Of a stretch of DNA of 64,000 bases, positions 49,193 through 62,500 are shown in pieces. The notes beneath the pieces were generated by a model. It saw only the letters and a list, made by a program, of their open reading frames with translations, had not been told where the DNA came from and searched no databases. The position numbers and the translations under genes were made by a program. The DNA is from Apus apus (Eukaryota; Chordata; Aves; Apodiformes; Apodidae): NCBI RefSeq assembly GCF_020740795.1, contig NC_067283.1, positions 113,341,206-113,405,205 of the forward strand. Reading direction: 5' to 3'. Every line of letters begins with the position of its first letter. Positions within the stretch are counted from its first letter, which is position 1.

Positions 49193-52100
49193 CCTCCCCA
49201 ACTGAAGCTGGAATTGGTAAAAATGAAAACAAATATCTAGAAATAGGTTCCCATATGTAGCTGGCAATGAACATCATCTCCTTCACTGAAAACAGCAATA
49301 ACTTACATTTAATTAATTGAAAGGTCTTGAGTTTTGAATGCATAATTATATAGGTGTAATTTGTCTGCCTCTGCATTTATTGTAACCACAGATCACATAA
49401 ATCCTGTTGTGTTGCCTCATAGGTAGCTAGACATTTTTTCCTCTCACCTTTGTTCTGTGCTTCTCATTTGGTAATAAGCCATTTCCAGACCAAAGTGTAA
49501 TAAGGACTAACAGATTAGGTCTTATAAAACCACAATAGAATTAAAATGTGTCGACTTTTAATACTTCCAAAAAGCTGAAATGGAACGCTAACCCAATTCT
49601 GGCATTATCCTTGTTTTATCCGCCTATAGATGTGATTGTATCTCTTGTGCTTTTGCATTTCCTGCTCCTCCAAAGTAATGCTTTTATGTTGCTTCTGCAC
49701 TCACCACTCACTCCTGTGGATCTGTCCTAGATTCTTTTATCTGACCCTCTAAACAGATATTTTAACTGTGTTTAAAAATGGGGGAGGAGAAAGTAGGCAA
49801 ATGCATTAGAGTGTCAGGTTCTGCAACATTACCAGCGAGTCTACAAAGTGCTCTTTGCTTCATTAGCAAATGACCCAGCTCTCAAATTAATTACTTGACA
49901 TGGTAACGGAGCTACAAGGTGTTGCCATTCCTCATTATCTGAGTCTTGCTTACACTTGTTTTTAAGGAGGGTGACCCATCTGGTATCATCTTCCTTCTTT
50001 TAAATTGACAAACAGTGTTGTATTTAAGAAAATAAAAGTATTCCTCTCATCTAGTTGTTGTTTTTTTTTTTTCTTACCTGTCAGGTGTGTAACTAGCTGT
50101 AGTTGTGTGCTTTTGTGGTTGCTTTCATATGTATGTATTTGAAGATGGTTAGAAAATGTGCTTTGAAAAAGAGACTTTGCCATTAAAATTATTGGTGGGT
50201 AGGTAAAGTTTTCTTTTATATGTTAAAAACATAATGAACTGCAATTTAAAGTCTTAATTCAACCAGTATGTACAAAAGTCAGAGAATGTGTTACTCTGGT
50301 TTTGGTCCTGGTGCAGCTAATTGCATCCAATCACTTGAGATTCCCTAAAAACCACACATGAAAATATTCCAGGGCTTCGCAAACTGAAATTCTGCATATT
50401 CCAGAGCGATGAGGTGGTTTTGGAGAAGGGCAGTGGAGCACAGGCCTTACTGGCTTTTCTGTTCAGCTACAAAGCATGAGGTCTTATTGCTTTATCTTTT
50501 AATTTTAAGAGATCTCAACTCTTTTATTTTTAATTATTTTTTTAAATGTCCTATTCATTTTTTAAGGATGTAAGAACAAGCTGGCTTATTGAATATATAC
50601 TTTAATAATACAGTAAAAATTAGTCTCACCCTGTTTGAGCTAATAGTCCTGTGCCTTTGCTTGGATGCTGCAAGCCATGGGGTATGTTGTATAGACAAGT
50701 AGCCTGCATGATTGCGGTAAGTGTGTCACATCCTGCCCTCAACTTTGCCCTCCTTGGAGGCTCTGGCAGTCTCCCTGTGGTTTGCCCACTAGCCAGCTGG
50801 GAGTGGCTTGAGAAAACTTCTCTAACCTGTGGATCTGGTTCTTGAACAAACTTTCAAGACTTAACAGTGTCTCAGTGCTCCTTGCCAAACCCAATTAGGA
50901 GAGGCGAGGGTACTGGGACAGGCTTTCAAAGCTTGGCAGAGAACTCATCTGTAATTTTGTGACAAATTTAATTGTGTGTATTCAAACATGTTGCATGGAT
51001 CACTGTGGGTTTTTTTTTCTCCTTGACAACCCAGTAAACTCCTTGGTAAACATGACACCACTGAAGAGCTTCCCTCTTCTGTGAAAACTTCTCATCTCTG
51101 CTGCAAGAGTCGTGTTTCTGGCTGTGCTTGGGGGGGAATGGGCAGGTAGCTGCTTTGACATTAGATGCGTACAGTGTGAATGCCAGCACATCTTTGTTAA
51201 ACGAATATGAGCTGTTCCTTCCATAGGGATTTTTAAAGATAACCTGTCAAGGCATGTCATTGGAAATATACAGGTCTTGATATGATTCCCTGTCATCCGT
51301 GTCATCAGTAGTCTGTGTATTTCTTATTTGAGTGCCTTTTCTTCCTGTAACTTACCTGACTGCTACTTATTTAGGTGCCCTCTTTGATCGGGAGCCTGAC
51401 CACAGAAAGACAAGATTAGAAATTATGATTTCCACTGTTATTTCTCTTGCACTGTGAAAATTTTCACTTATACTGGTTGTGTCAAATGATCATTAATTGT
51501 TTATAGAGAGCTTTTAGATTATTCATTCTTCAAGTAGTCCTATTCTCTACTTTGTCCTGATCAACATTTGTGATACATCTGTATCCCACAGAGAGGTAAA
51601 AGAAAATGGTGTAAGAACTGCACTTTTTGTAGGTCCCTATGTTTTTTTTTTTTTTTACTTTAGGATGCGGTTACTCAGAAAATTGCATTTTAAGCATCAA
51701 AAAAATATATCCCCAAAACATCAAACGCATGACTTCTTTCTCATTATTTTTTTTTCATCCTTAGGGCATTAAGGCAGACTTCCCTACTGTTATTGTGTGG
51801 AGAGCTAGTACTGTTTTAATTTGAAAGGCATAAGCAGGGTTCTGTTTGGAAGAAAGGGACTTTTGAAAGGATTTTCTGTGATACTAAGCAGGGACTGCTA
51901 AAAGACTACTAATTGCTTCCTATACAAGTTTTATTGTCTCTTTGGCTAGCAGATAGTTTATTTATGTGGACATAATAGCAGCTTGCAGTGTGTAATAGTC
52001 AAGGTGAAAAATAATCAGTGCAACTTTCACATATAACACATGCTCCTCATGTTGGAAGGATGTGGATCATCTCCCACATACATGTGTTGCACATCTCATT

Positions 52101-53176
52101 AGAGAATCTGTGACTAGACTGAAATATGATTGTCTTTCAGCTGATGGATGAAGGGTGGTGGGGTGCTGGATCAGCTAGTAACTGATGTAGCTTTTCAAGT
52201 TTGCTCTGAAATGGTGGAAGCAGCTTCAGGGGCTGTCCAGGTAGGGTGCATGTATGCCTTACTGTGTGTCCTGTATAGCCCTCTACATGTGCACTGTATA
52301 CTACACTGAGGATGTGTATGCAGAAGGTCATGAGGATGAAAGTGGATCCAGCTTCCTGTTGCTATGGCTGGTGGCCTGGCTGGAAGGATTGCAGGAGGAT
52401 TCTGCTATCAGGACACTGGTGGGGTTGCAGGTGGCAGGGATGGGCCATGAACAGGTAACTGGGGAAGGCCCTCTAAGCAGGCATCTGTGAGCTGGTTTTG
52501 ATCCTGCACCTACAGGTGTCAAATGTCTTGATCAGTCATTGAAGAGGAGGACATCAGAGAGAGATGGAGTTATAGGAGGAAAAGGGACTTGAGGAAAAGC
52601 GGTTATGGGAGCTAACAGCCTTATGGTATAGATGGAGGAAGTACATCAAGTTCATGGTTCACTAAGTTCAATTTACCTGACCTCCTCCTACTTGTTTGCT
52701 TTTCTTCTCATGGCAGAGTGTTAACATGATCCATTTGTGGATGACATAAATGTATAATCGATCATCCCCTGTACAAGTATTGCATGAGGTGCCGGCCATG
52801 TCGCCTCTGCAGGAGGGCTGGGTGAGGAAGTGAGTCAGGGGCAGCCCTGGCGCAGCAGCTGCTGTCTGCCCTCACCGCCCGGCCCAGCGCCGCACTGGAA
52901 TTTTCCAGGTAGGGCATGGGGAGAGGTAAGAGGGAGAGCGTGTGGGACGGCATTTGGACAGGGAAGGGCTGATCCTGGGGAGAGCTGCCACTGTGCCGAG
53001 CTACTGGTATGTGAGGGAACACCAAACGATACCAATAAATCAGAGGGAAAACGCAGTGGGTGCGTTTTAAAATATCTAATACCGCCTTTGTGTTTTATTA
53101 CCTTCTCATTACCATTTTCCTTTATTAATTTGAAACATACACTGACTTTTTTTTTTTCCCCTCTCTCTCTCTGCAG

Positions 53177-53473
53177 CGTGGATTTCAACACATTTTTGTG
53201 CGGGTGCCAAGAACACTGTGTTCTGTTAAGTCACGGGGTGACGTAGGGCGCTGGCCAGTCGCCAACCTGGGTCAAGTTCATTCAAATAAGTTTCAGTGGC
53301 GGCTCTTGCTGCCTGAGCCCTGTCAGTCCTGCTTTTGCATGATAGGTGGCTCTGTTGTGCCAGTTTTCCCGAGGAGCTTGGGCTTTCAGAGGCTTTAAAT
53401 TTTACGGGCTTTTGACTTTTCTTTAATGTTTGCAGAAGGATTAATAAATAGGTAAATAAATAAATAAATAAAA
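53177..53473 (+). other. Candidate alternative terminal exon in SPIDR intron 5
   Basis: A long pyrimidine tract (T10-CCCC-CTCTCTCTCTCTGCAG) ends with an AG at 53175-53176. In phase 0, the phase that exon 5 needs, the following sequence is open for 73 codons (RGFQHIFVRVPRTLCSVK and onward) to TAA at 53396-53398. Several AATAAA hexamers follow from 53443. Splicing of exon 5 to it would give a truncated SPIDR of about 273 residues. The peptide matches no family I know, and strong-looking cryptic acceptors are common in long introns, so this is only a candidate. Confidence 0.22.
53443..53473. repeat. AAAT microsatellite
   Basis: Six to seven tetranucleotide units of TAAA/AATA. They also create several AATAAA hexamers. 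Confidence 0.85.
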
Positions 53474-53588
53474 TCCCAACTTCGCATGAATCTGAGAGGA
53501 GAGAAAAGGTGATGACCATGGGTTTACTGAGCAGAGCGAGGTCCACAAGTTGTAGCATGTGTTTAAGTGTTTTCCTTTCTCTAGCCAC

Positions 53589-53591
<3 letters not shown>

Positions 53592-53620
<29 letters not shown>
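53592..53620. repeat. Poly-T run of 29
   Basis: An uninterrupted T run. It may be a simple repeat or a reverse-oriented poly-A tail, but no retrocopy is recognised on its 3' side. Confidence 0.85.
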
Positions 53621-53624
<4 letters not shown>

Positions 53625-54940
53625 CTGTCCTGGCTTTTAATCAGGGTGTCTTTTAATCTTGTGTCTTTAAAGCTACTCTTGATGTTCCAGCAACAAAATC
53701 CTGCTCTTGTGATAACAATAGATGAAATAACACATAGTGCGTGAAGACAGCAATGGCTGTGCTAGGTTAATTACTTCCCTTTCCTACAGGATTTTTATTT
53801 TGCTCTCTTAGTGTTGGAGCTTTGGACTGCTCTTAAAAGTGCATTAAGTAAAGAAATCTCTTCTTCAGGGTGAGCTTCTCGTGTACAGCATTGTCCCATG
53901 TCATGGTGTTGAAAAGTCAGACCAGTTTTCTTCGTCTCTTTATTCCAGCTTCCCTTTTGGGGGACTAAGTTGTTGCTACTTTGCATAGTAGCATACTTTT
54001 CCTTCCTGTAACCCTACCACAAATCACACTGGATCCCCTCCCCTCTCCTTCACTTCCAGTAACTGCTCTGTGAGCAATAATTTTGGAACTACTGGCAAAA
54101 TAAGAGTCTTTGACAAGCTCATAAAGTGCTTACAACCGGATAGCAGTTATAACGCCAGAGACATCACTAAGTGGTCTCTAAGACAACTGTTGATATTTTA
54201 GTATTTGATGAGAAACCCATTCTTCCTGTTTGCTTCTGGGATGTATTTCTTTTAATTAAGAATGAGATCTCTGGGAAAACTTGGTATTTCTAGAGAGAGG
54301 TGATTAGTTTTTTTTCAGGAGAATGGAGAAGTGAATTTACCGGTTAGGATTTAGATCTGTTTTAACTGACCCTTATTTGGACAGGTTAGCCTTTTTTTTT
54401 TTCTTTTTTTTTTCTCCAGTTGTGCACCAAGTTTTTAGGTCTTGGCTCGCTTGATGTTTGGCTTTTAAGGGAGAGAAACATGGTAGTGTCAGGTTCCCAT
54501 GATTCAACACCCACTCCTGAGTTACCTGTCAGTGCTTGCTGGCTTATCTGCTCTGTGTGGGAGAGTAAAGGATGATCAGATTTGTGTTCATCACTAGGTG
54601 TCACTCACTTGCAATTACTTAAAGTATGTTTCAGGGCAAAATTAAAAGAAACAAATATATATATACACATATATCTTGCTTCCTACCTCAGCCAAATTGG
54701 GTGTGTGTGAGGGAAGGAAATGGTGTGAAATCTGGAAAAGAACTTTTTTCCCATCCTTCTTTCCCATAAAACTATTGTATGTATGTGGTATTTTGTAATT
54801 TTATTACTTTAGAGTGTATCTTGATCTGTATTTTTGTTATTCTTGTATAGTTCTGTTGATGCAAGATAAAATTTTCTTGTATGCTTTCAATGTTGTTTTC
54901 TTCCCTCTATCATAAAGTGTGAAAATGTGGCTTAGTGCCA

Positions 54941-55028
54941 TGGTCTAGCCGATGTGGTAGTGTTAGATCATAGGTCATTTGATGATCTCAGAGGCCTTTT
55001 TCCAGCCTCAATAATTCTGTGATTCTGT
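54941..55028 (+). mobile_element. Short forward CR1 3' end
   Basis: TGGTCTAGCCGATGTGGTAG, then CATTTGATGATCTCAGAGGC, then AATTCTGTGATTCTGT form the last 88 bases of a forward CR1. It is 5'-truncated. Confidence 0.85.
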
Positions 55029-58000
55029 CTGAAAACTTAAAAGAATAGCAGATAGCATTGTAAAAGATACTAAAATCTTACTCAAGGAAGGTGCAGTGGT
55101 GGAACTCTGGGATCACTTGAGAGAATGCTTGGAAAAAACTGGAGATGACAGGACTCATAAAATTGTTCTTGGGACTTGACCACTGAGCTGTGTTGGGCAA
55201 AGGATGGTGATTAAATACTGTTCACTTAGAAAGATGACTTATACTTCTGTTATCTAACAAATGCTGTGGAATGTGGTGCCTTGGCTGGGTCCTGGACAAC
55301 CTTCTCCATTGTCCTGTGATTTGTATGGGGAATATATGCTCAGTTGTTGAACAGTAGAGTATTTTAAAATTCTAACACCAATGCTAAAAAAATAAAAGGG
55401 GGAGAGGAGGAAGATTAAGCAGTAAAACTCAATAGATTTGTTCAGAGCTGCTGAATGCACACCAAATGCTCCAAATATTTTATTCCAGAAGGAGAGTTTC
55501 CAGAGAGAGTGTAAGTGTCCATGCGGATAACTGGAAAAGTTATTGGCAAGGATGTCTCTCTTCTTCTGCTGTATCTCCTGCCCTTCCCCTTTATTTTTCC
55601 CTTGAAATGTGACGTGCCTTTTATCCAGCCTGGTTCTGTCATTCGGTTTGAGGGCTGGGACTGCTGTGAATCAAGATGTTGTGTTGACCCTGCACCCCCT
55701 CATTCCTGTTCAATTGAACTAGGTCTGTGTTTTGTCTGAGTTTCTCCTCAAGAAACTGAGCTGGAGGGTGTCCAGGCAGCACTTGCTGGGGAAAATTCTC
55801 TAAATGGCTTTGGTGGTGTTAAACATGAGTATCAGTTTAAAAAATGCTAAAAAAACCTAAAACTTGTCTGTTGTGCATTTTCTTTTTCACTTTCTCTCTT
55901 GTATAAATCAAATGTTAGTTTAAAAAGGTATAGGTAATACAGAAACTATCTTCCCTCATCTTTTCTTATACATTAATGGTAGTGGCTGTTTGAGATCAAC
56001 TACTTTTGTGTGAAAGGTGACCTAAGCGAAGGAAGCCACTGCTAGACAAAAAACATTATTCCTGTGGACCTGAAGTCATGATTTGCTGAAGATAACAATA
56101 ACAGAGAAAACCTGTTACAGGACTGAAAATACAGTGAGAAGAGAAGGAAAAGGTTTCTATTTTGTTTAGGCTAAGTAAGATTCTTAGCGCCAGCCTACCC
56201 GTCTGCAGAACATATATGTGGATATCCACAGAAGTTATGCACTAACCATATAAACAAGTAAATCTCTTAAGCTCTGTGTCAGACCCCATGTTTGCAGTAT
56301 CTTTGCTCCTATTTAGCCCCATCATGAATTCCTTATGACAGTTGGGAAGAAAACACACAGCCTCCACTGATACCTGCACAGATATGACAGAACTCTTAAT
56401 CATACGATTCAGTTTCCATTTGCGAAGATTATAGGTTAAAAGATTCATCTGCTTGTTCTATCTTGGATTACTAAGTGTTTGTGGCTGTGTGTCACTGTAT
56501 TTATCTAGTCCACATGTTGTATTTGAATTTAACTGAGAGTGTGTTTGGACGAATAAAGTAGCATAATTTCCTTCCCTTCCCCTCAAGGAGAGGTGGGTTT
56601 CTTTTAAAGTATGGCAGCTATTATGACTAACTGTATAATTACACCTTTAATCAGAGTAAAATATTTTAGATACACAGTAGCCCCATTTGGCCCCTCAGTG
56701 TTGAATCGAAAAGCCTCTGAGGATGCATAGTATGGCCTGTAGTCATCATCGTCACCTTTAATCACTCGGCATATATGAAATCCACTGCACAGGAGTGTAC
56801 ATGGCTGTGTGATTTACTTTTGGGGGTGATGGGGAGGGCAGGGAAGAGAGGGAGATGTTCCTGTAAATTCCTTTTTCTGTTGATAAATCTGCAAGGGCAC
56901 TACTGTGTTTCTCTTCTTACTGTCTCTGATCATCCCTTTGCCAACATTGAATAGATTTCTTCTACTGTTGTCTTGTGTTTTGAGGTAGATGTGGCTCTGA
57001 AGATGCAGGGAGAAGTTTTTAATACATCCAGGCTACTGAAAAATTTGAGATACTTGGATGGGTGTGGAAAGCAACTTGTTCAATGGATGGTTCAGAAGCA
57101 TAGCCTCCAGAAAGCCTCTCTTCTTCTAAACAATGTGCTAGGCAAACCCCTCCTCACAGGTCCTCAAAGACCCAGCTCAGATAGTCTCTGTTCCATTTTA
57201 GGGAAGCTAAATGTGGGTCTCTCATTTCTAGCATACTGGTATTCCTCCTCAAAGAAGGAAAATGTCTTGCTATAACTCATGTATCAGCTTTGTAATTTAC
57301 ATACTCCACCTGCAGTGTTAATCCTATAATTTTAATGAAGCCTAATAAGTGCTGGATTTGCAGACCTTAAGTATGCTAGCAGCTATTTTTAAAGGAAATC
57401 TTTTATTTTAATGGAAATACAGTTGCTTCCAATATTTACTTCTGCTGTGTTTCATGTTTTGCCTGAAATGTTTCTTTTGCATCTTTAATTTTTATATTAT
57501 TTTTTTTTGTGCAGAGAAGGGGTAGAGGAGGAAAGGAAGGGGCAGATGTCACATAGTGAAGAAGGGACCACACCAGCATGGCAGCAGTGTCAAACAGAGC
57601 CAGATGCACAAATTTCACAAGATGGCACATGTGGTTCACTTTTGTTGTCATCTCTGACACTAACATAGGCTAGTTTGGGGCTAGAACATTAAATTTTGGG
57701 AGAAGAATTTAAGATGGCTGAGAATACTATTCAAGAAGGTTAGAAGGGCTTAGGGCTGTGCTGTAGCAACTGATTTCACACTGAGAGGCCTAGAGTTCAG
57801 AAGTGAGTAGATGAGTGGTTGAAAGACACATGCACCTGATGCAGTTTTCCAGGCTTAATTATGCATGGTGTATTTTACTTCATCAGGAATTAAAAATGTT
57901 GAGCATCTTGTTTGAAAAAAGATCATCACAAGGTGACAGTTTGTTGCCTGTTACTGCATGTTTTGTCACAACTTACAGGGTATACAAACATTACATAGGG

Positions 58001-58454
58001 AGTTTGGTACTGCACTAAGGTAAGGGCAGTAAATTAAAAGAAACATAATAAATGGGAAAGCCTTTGTAAAAATGTGCAGACAACTGCATTCAGCACAACT
58101 GTTGATGGCTTGGCCTTGGGCTCAGTTGGTGGAGCTGCTGCTGCCTGACTGCCAAGATAATGTGTGTGATGTAATGCTGCCAAGCCCACACTATCAGGTT
58201 ATTACAGCAAAAGCTGTGCCTGTGAACTGGGCATGTTCCCAATTACATACAGGTACAGTAACAAGATAATTGTAAAGGCTTTGTCAATACTGTGTATGTA
58301 TAGTTAGAGCTTTACATTCAGAACATGAAAGGCAAAGTAATTCTCTTTTGTGGGTCAAGTACTAGAGAACATAGTCTTCAGCCTGGACATTTTTTTATGT
58401 AACTCTTGTATACAAGCACACACCTCTTCCCCAGCTGCAGAGAAACATCTTCTG

Positions 58455-58562
58455 ATATAAGAATGGCTATATAGGATAGACCAGAGACCTGTCTAGCCCA
58501 TTGCTCTTTCCGTGCTTGTGGGCAGATGCCCACAATTTGGACACAGGATGTGAACATAGGTT
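58455..58562 (-). mobile_element. Ancient amniote CR1 remnant
   Basis: AAGAATGGCTATATAGGATAG then ACCAGAGACCTGTCTAGCCC resembles the conserved 3' block of CR1 copies abundant in turtles and crocodilians (pattern GGCTATACTGGGTCAGACCAA). In birds this would be an old insertion. No terminal repeat units remain. Confidence 0.6.
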
Positions 58563-58814
58563 AAGCTAAATGGATTAACTGGCCAAATTATAATACCAGT
58601 TGCTTTGCTGCTGGCTAAGTGTGCATTAAAATAATCCCAGATCTTCAGAGAAGACCAGGTATTTGAATGCTAGGAAGTTGTGAGTAGTAGAGAAAACTGC
58701 AAGAAAATATAGTTCTGGTTTTAAATATATGTTACATATTCCATAACAGAATATAAATATCCTTGTCCTTAGCCAGTTATAAGTACCTGCATCCATCCTG
58801 TCCAATGGTAAATA

Positions 58815-58930
58815 AATCACAGAACCACAGAATGTTAGGGGTTGGAAGGGACCTCTGGACATCATTGAGTCTAACCCCCCTGCCAGAGCAAGACCAAATC
58901 TAGAGCAGGTCACTCAGAAATGCATCCAGA
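58815..58930 (-). mobile_element. CR1 3' tip
   Basis: AATCACAGAACCACAGAATG, then GGGGTTGGAAGGGACCTCTGG, then CCCCCCTGCCAGAGCAAGAC form a 116-base reverse CR1 3' end, 5'-truncated. Confidence 0.9.
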
Positions 58931-61173
58931 GGTCCCAGTATGATAACTGCAACAGGTCCGAATGTGACAACTGCAAGGATATCTGATATGTCCTTTCAGA
59001 AATATGTGCAACTTGATGGGAGATTCTTGTTTTGTTGTGTTTTGGTTGTGTTTTTTTTTCAATTGGAGACATATTCTTAAGATATTTACAAAGTCCTAAA
59101 CTGAGCTTGTTTCTGTGATTGCATGCAGTTTCTTCATGCAACCTTCACAAACCCTTCCTGCTTTCTGAAGGTTTTGGAAGAATTAGTTAATTCTAAGTCT
59201 CCATCTTCCTCTTTCATTGAAACTTGCAATTTCCTTTCAAGAAACAACTTCCTATTGAGTACTAACTTATCTGACCATTTCAGTGTATTCGAAAATTTAG
59301 TATATATTTTTTTAAGTCCTGAATGCATTGCAAAATCCCATGTCTTCACAGCTTGAATTTTTGTACTGCCTGAATTGAGGAAGTAGAGAAGTGGATAGGA
59401 ACTCATCTAACTAACCAATGAAAATAAAATTAAATTGTGCTTGATCATGCAGTGTCATTGTAAAATTCCAAACTGCAGCAATTGAAATCTGGTTAGGCAG
59501 CTAAAGAGGACTGAATTGTCACATATTTGCTGTGATCAGCATTGACTTTGGGAGATGTGCCTTTTGGGAGTTGTGTGGATTTCCAAAAAAAAATGCTACA
59601 GCATATTTGGAGGCAGATACAGAAGTGGGCTGATTTCTGTGGTGCAGCCAATTGTCGTGCCAGAACTACAGGAATCTTAAGTCCTGGCCTGCAAAATAGC
59701 CATTAAATTTAGATTTAGATGCCTGTGTTCTGTATACAATGAACAGAAGAGCTTAAGTGCTACATACCAGGATTCCCAACTACTGTCTTTCTGACCAAGG
59801 AACGCTTAAGCTCCCTGGTGTTCCTGCATTTTATCTTCTCTTTTTTGATGTGGGGCAGAGACTGGAGTTCTTAAAGGCCTTTTGAATCTCGTGCGTTTTT
59901 GCACAGTGGCTCAGCCTTTGAGTGAGAGGTAGAAATTACATCCTTGTTACTTTGTTTGGCAGGCTGAGTGTTATCCTGAGAGGGAGAGATTTAAACTCTC
60001 TTAAGCTAAATATTGTCTTGCTAGAATTTGAGTTCCTTGCTGCTTAGACTAAATGTCTCGAGTGTAACATAAGATTTATATGTTTACTGTTTTAAATGTG
60101 CTGCAGAGCATAAATCCCATACCTTCTGACTCAAGCACCTAAACAGGCTTAGGTGTAAAAGTACCAAATTTGTACTCACAGGCTTAAATGTGATATAAAC
60201 CATGAGCATACAGAGTTGCTGTGTGTCTGGGTGTGTCCTGAAGGAGTGCTTTAAGAAACTCTTGAAATACTAGATATTGAAAAAGCTGGGTTTGTCAGGA
60301 GGCTTTGGGGATAGGAGTGTAAGATTTTGTGACTGACCTCTTGGACTTTGATGTCTAACTGCCATCAAAGTGCCTCTTGGGGTCTGAGTCTTAGCTTTTA
60401 TAGAATACTTAACAGTTTTTCATTCTGCGGTCTTCCTGAGGTTATTCAAGTGATCAATAGTCTCTTATTTTGAAGAGTTAAGCAATTAACTGAGGACAGT
60501 TAAACAATTAACTGTTAGATCCAGTCTTAAATGTCAGGCTTTCTGATTCAGTCCTGTGCTTACAACCAGTAGACCACATTTAATTGTGAAGGTTCACATG
60601 TTCAGGCAGTACTTCATGAACATCATGTGCTTTTTAAAGTAGATCCTCGGCTCCTATGACAGCTATGGTTTCCTCTTCTGTATATGAAACAGGGAATTCC
60701 CTAGATTTCTCCCAAAAGCTTTTTTTTAATACATTCTGGGTTGTACTCTCTGCCTATAAATCTTCTGGTTCAATTTTACTTCATCCATCATGAGCAAACT
60801 CTTGGTGGTGGTTGCCATCTTCAGCAAACAGCATTTCTCTGCTTCTACCAAAGTGGTTTGATATATTGTCTGTCACACTACTTCAGACATCTCTGTACTT
60901 CTTTTTGCCAGGGTTGTACCCACAGAGAGGCTGCACTTCTTCACCCAGTCTTCAGAGTTGGCCATGATGTGTGATGATATTATAGTGTCTAGAAAAACCG
61001 TGCACACAAATCTAGCAGTGTTGCTTTCATAGAAAACCTGATTGACATGCTTTCTGGGTCTTCTCCCTAAACTGCTTTTTAAACAGTGTCACGTGGGGCT
61101 TTCTGACCTGCCTCTTTTTCCTGGACTTCCATATTTGCTGTTCATGACATGAACAAGGCATTTGTTTCACTGA

Positions 61174-62313
61174 GTCACTTTGGTTGGAAAAGACATTCAA
61201 GATCATTGAGTCCAACCATTTAAGCCTGCTCTACCAAGTCCAGCACTAAGCCGTATCCCCAAGCGCCACATCTTGACAACTTTTAAACACATCCAGGGAT
61301 AGTGCCTCAACCACCTCCCTAAGCAGTATGTTCCAATGTCTGACAACCCTTTCAGTGAAGTTCTTCCTAATGTCTAGTAAACCTCCCCTGGTGCAGCTTG
61401 AGGCCATTGCCTCTTGTTCTATCACCAGTTACTTGTGAGAAGAGACCCGTGCCTACCTCTTTACAGTGTCCTTTCAGGTAGTTGTAGAGGCTGATGAGGT
61501 CTCCCCTCAGCCTCCTTCAGATTCAACATCCCCAGTTCCCTCAGACACTCCTCATAAGACTTGTTCTCATGGTCCTTCACCAGCTTCACTGCCCTTCTTT
61601 GGACATGCTCTAGCACCTTGATGTCTTTCTTGTATTGAGGTGCCCAAAACTGGGCCCAGTATTCAAGGTGTGGCCTCATCAAGACCGAGTACAGAGGGAT
61701 GATCACCTCCTTGGTCCTCTTTGCCACACTATTTCTAATACAGGCCAGGATGCAATTGGCCTTCTTGGCCACCTGAGCACACTGCTGGCTCATTTTCAGC
61801 TGCCTATCAATCAGAACCCCCAGGCCCCTCTCTGCCAGACACTTTCCAGCCACTCTTCCCCAAGCCTGTAGCACTGCATGGGGTTGTTGTGGCCCAAGTG
61901 CAGGACCAGGCACTTGGCCTTGTTGAAGCTCGTGCAACTGAGCTCGGCCCATCGATCTAGTCTGTGCAGGTCTCGCCGTAGAGCCTCCCTACCCTCAGGC
62001 AGATCAACAGTCCCTCCCAGCTTGGTGTCATCTGCAAACTTACTGAGGGTGCATTCTATCTCCTCATCAAGATTGTTGATAAAGATGTTAAACAGAAGTG
62101 GTCCCAACACTGAGCCCTGAGGAACAACACTTGTGACCAGCCACCAGCTGATTTAACTCCATTCACCACCCCTCTCTGGGCCCGGCCATCCAGCCAGTGT
62201 TTCACCCAACAGGGCGTATGCCTGTCCAAGCCATGGGCAGCCAGGTTTTTCATCACAATGCAGTGGCAGACAGTGTAAAAGGCTTTACGGAAGTCCAGGT
62301 AGACAACATCATG
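61174..62313 (-). mobile_element. Long CR1 copy with partial reverse transcriptase
   Basis: It is 1.14 kb in reverse orientation. The reverse strand keeps the RT palm in one frame (62110-61811): [20 protein letters not shown], then [14 protein letters not shown], with the FADD catalytic motif intact. The downstream thumb and C-terminal part lies in another frame (61952-61461): [20 protein letters not shown], then [21 protein letters not shown] frameshift lies in the overlap between these two frames. Upstream of the palm, WLDGRAQRGVVNG is preserved. The copy is 5'-truncated and lacks endonuclease and ORF1, so it cannot move on its own. It is antisense to SPIDR. Confidence 0.95.
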
Positions 62314-62500
62314 TTGTCAATCATCAATGTCACCTAAGTCCTAGTTTATCAGTTTAGCATCACTTGAAACCATAGAACCTCTCGGGATATTTGCCTTAAG
62401 TTTTAAGTTCTTGAGTACAGTAAAGCATCACTGGTTTTGTTTCCAAGTTTTGCGTGGTGTGTTTCTGTAATCCTTCAACAGTAAAGTTAATTAAATGTCT

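Noticed and set aside
52830..53025. Moderately GC-rich stretch with a CCAG|GTAGGG donor-like site
   Set aside because: There is no convincing acceptor or homology. GC content is much lower than in the two true islands.
56973..57275. 100-codon + strand frame in intron 5
   Set aside because: It has no recognisable domain, no splice pair and no match to SPIDR.
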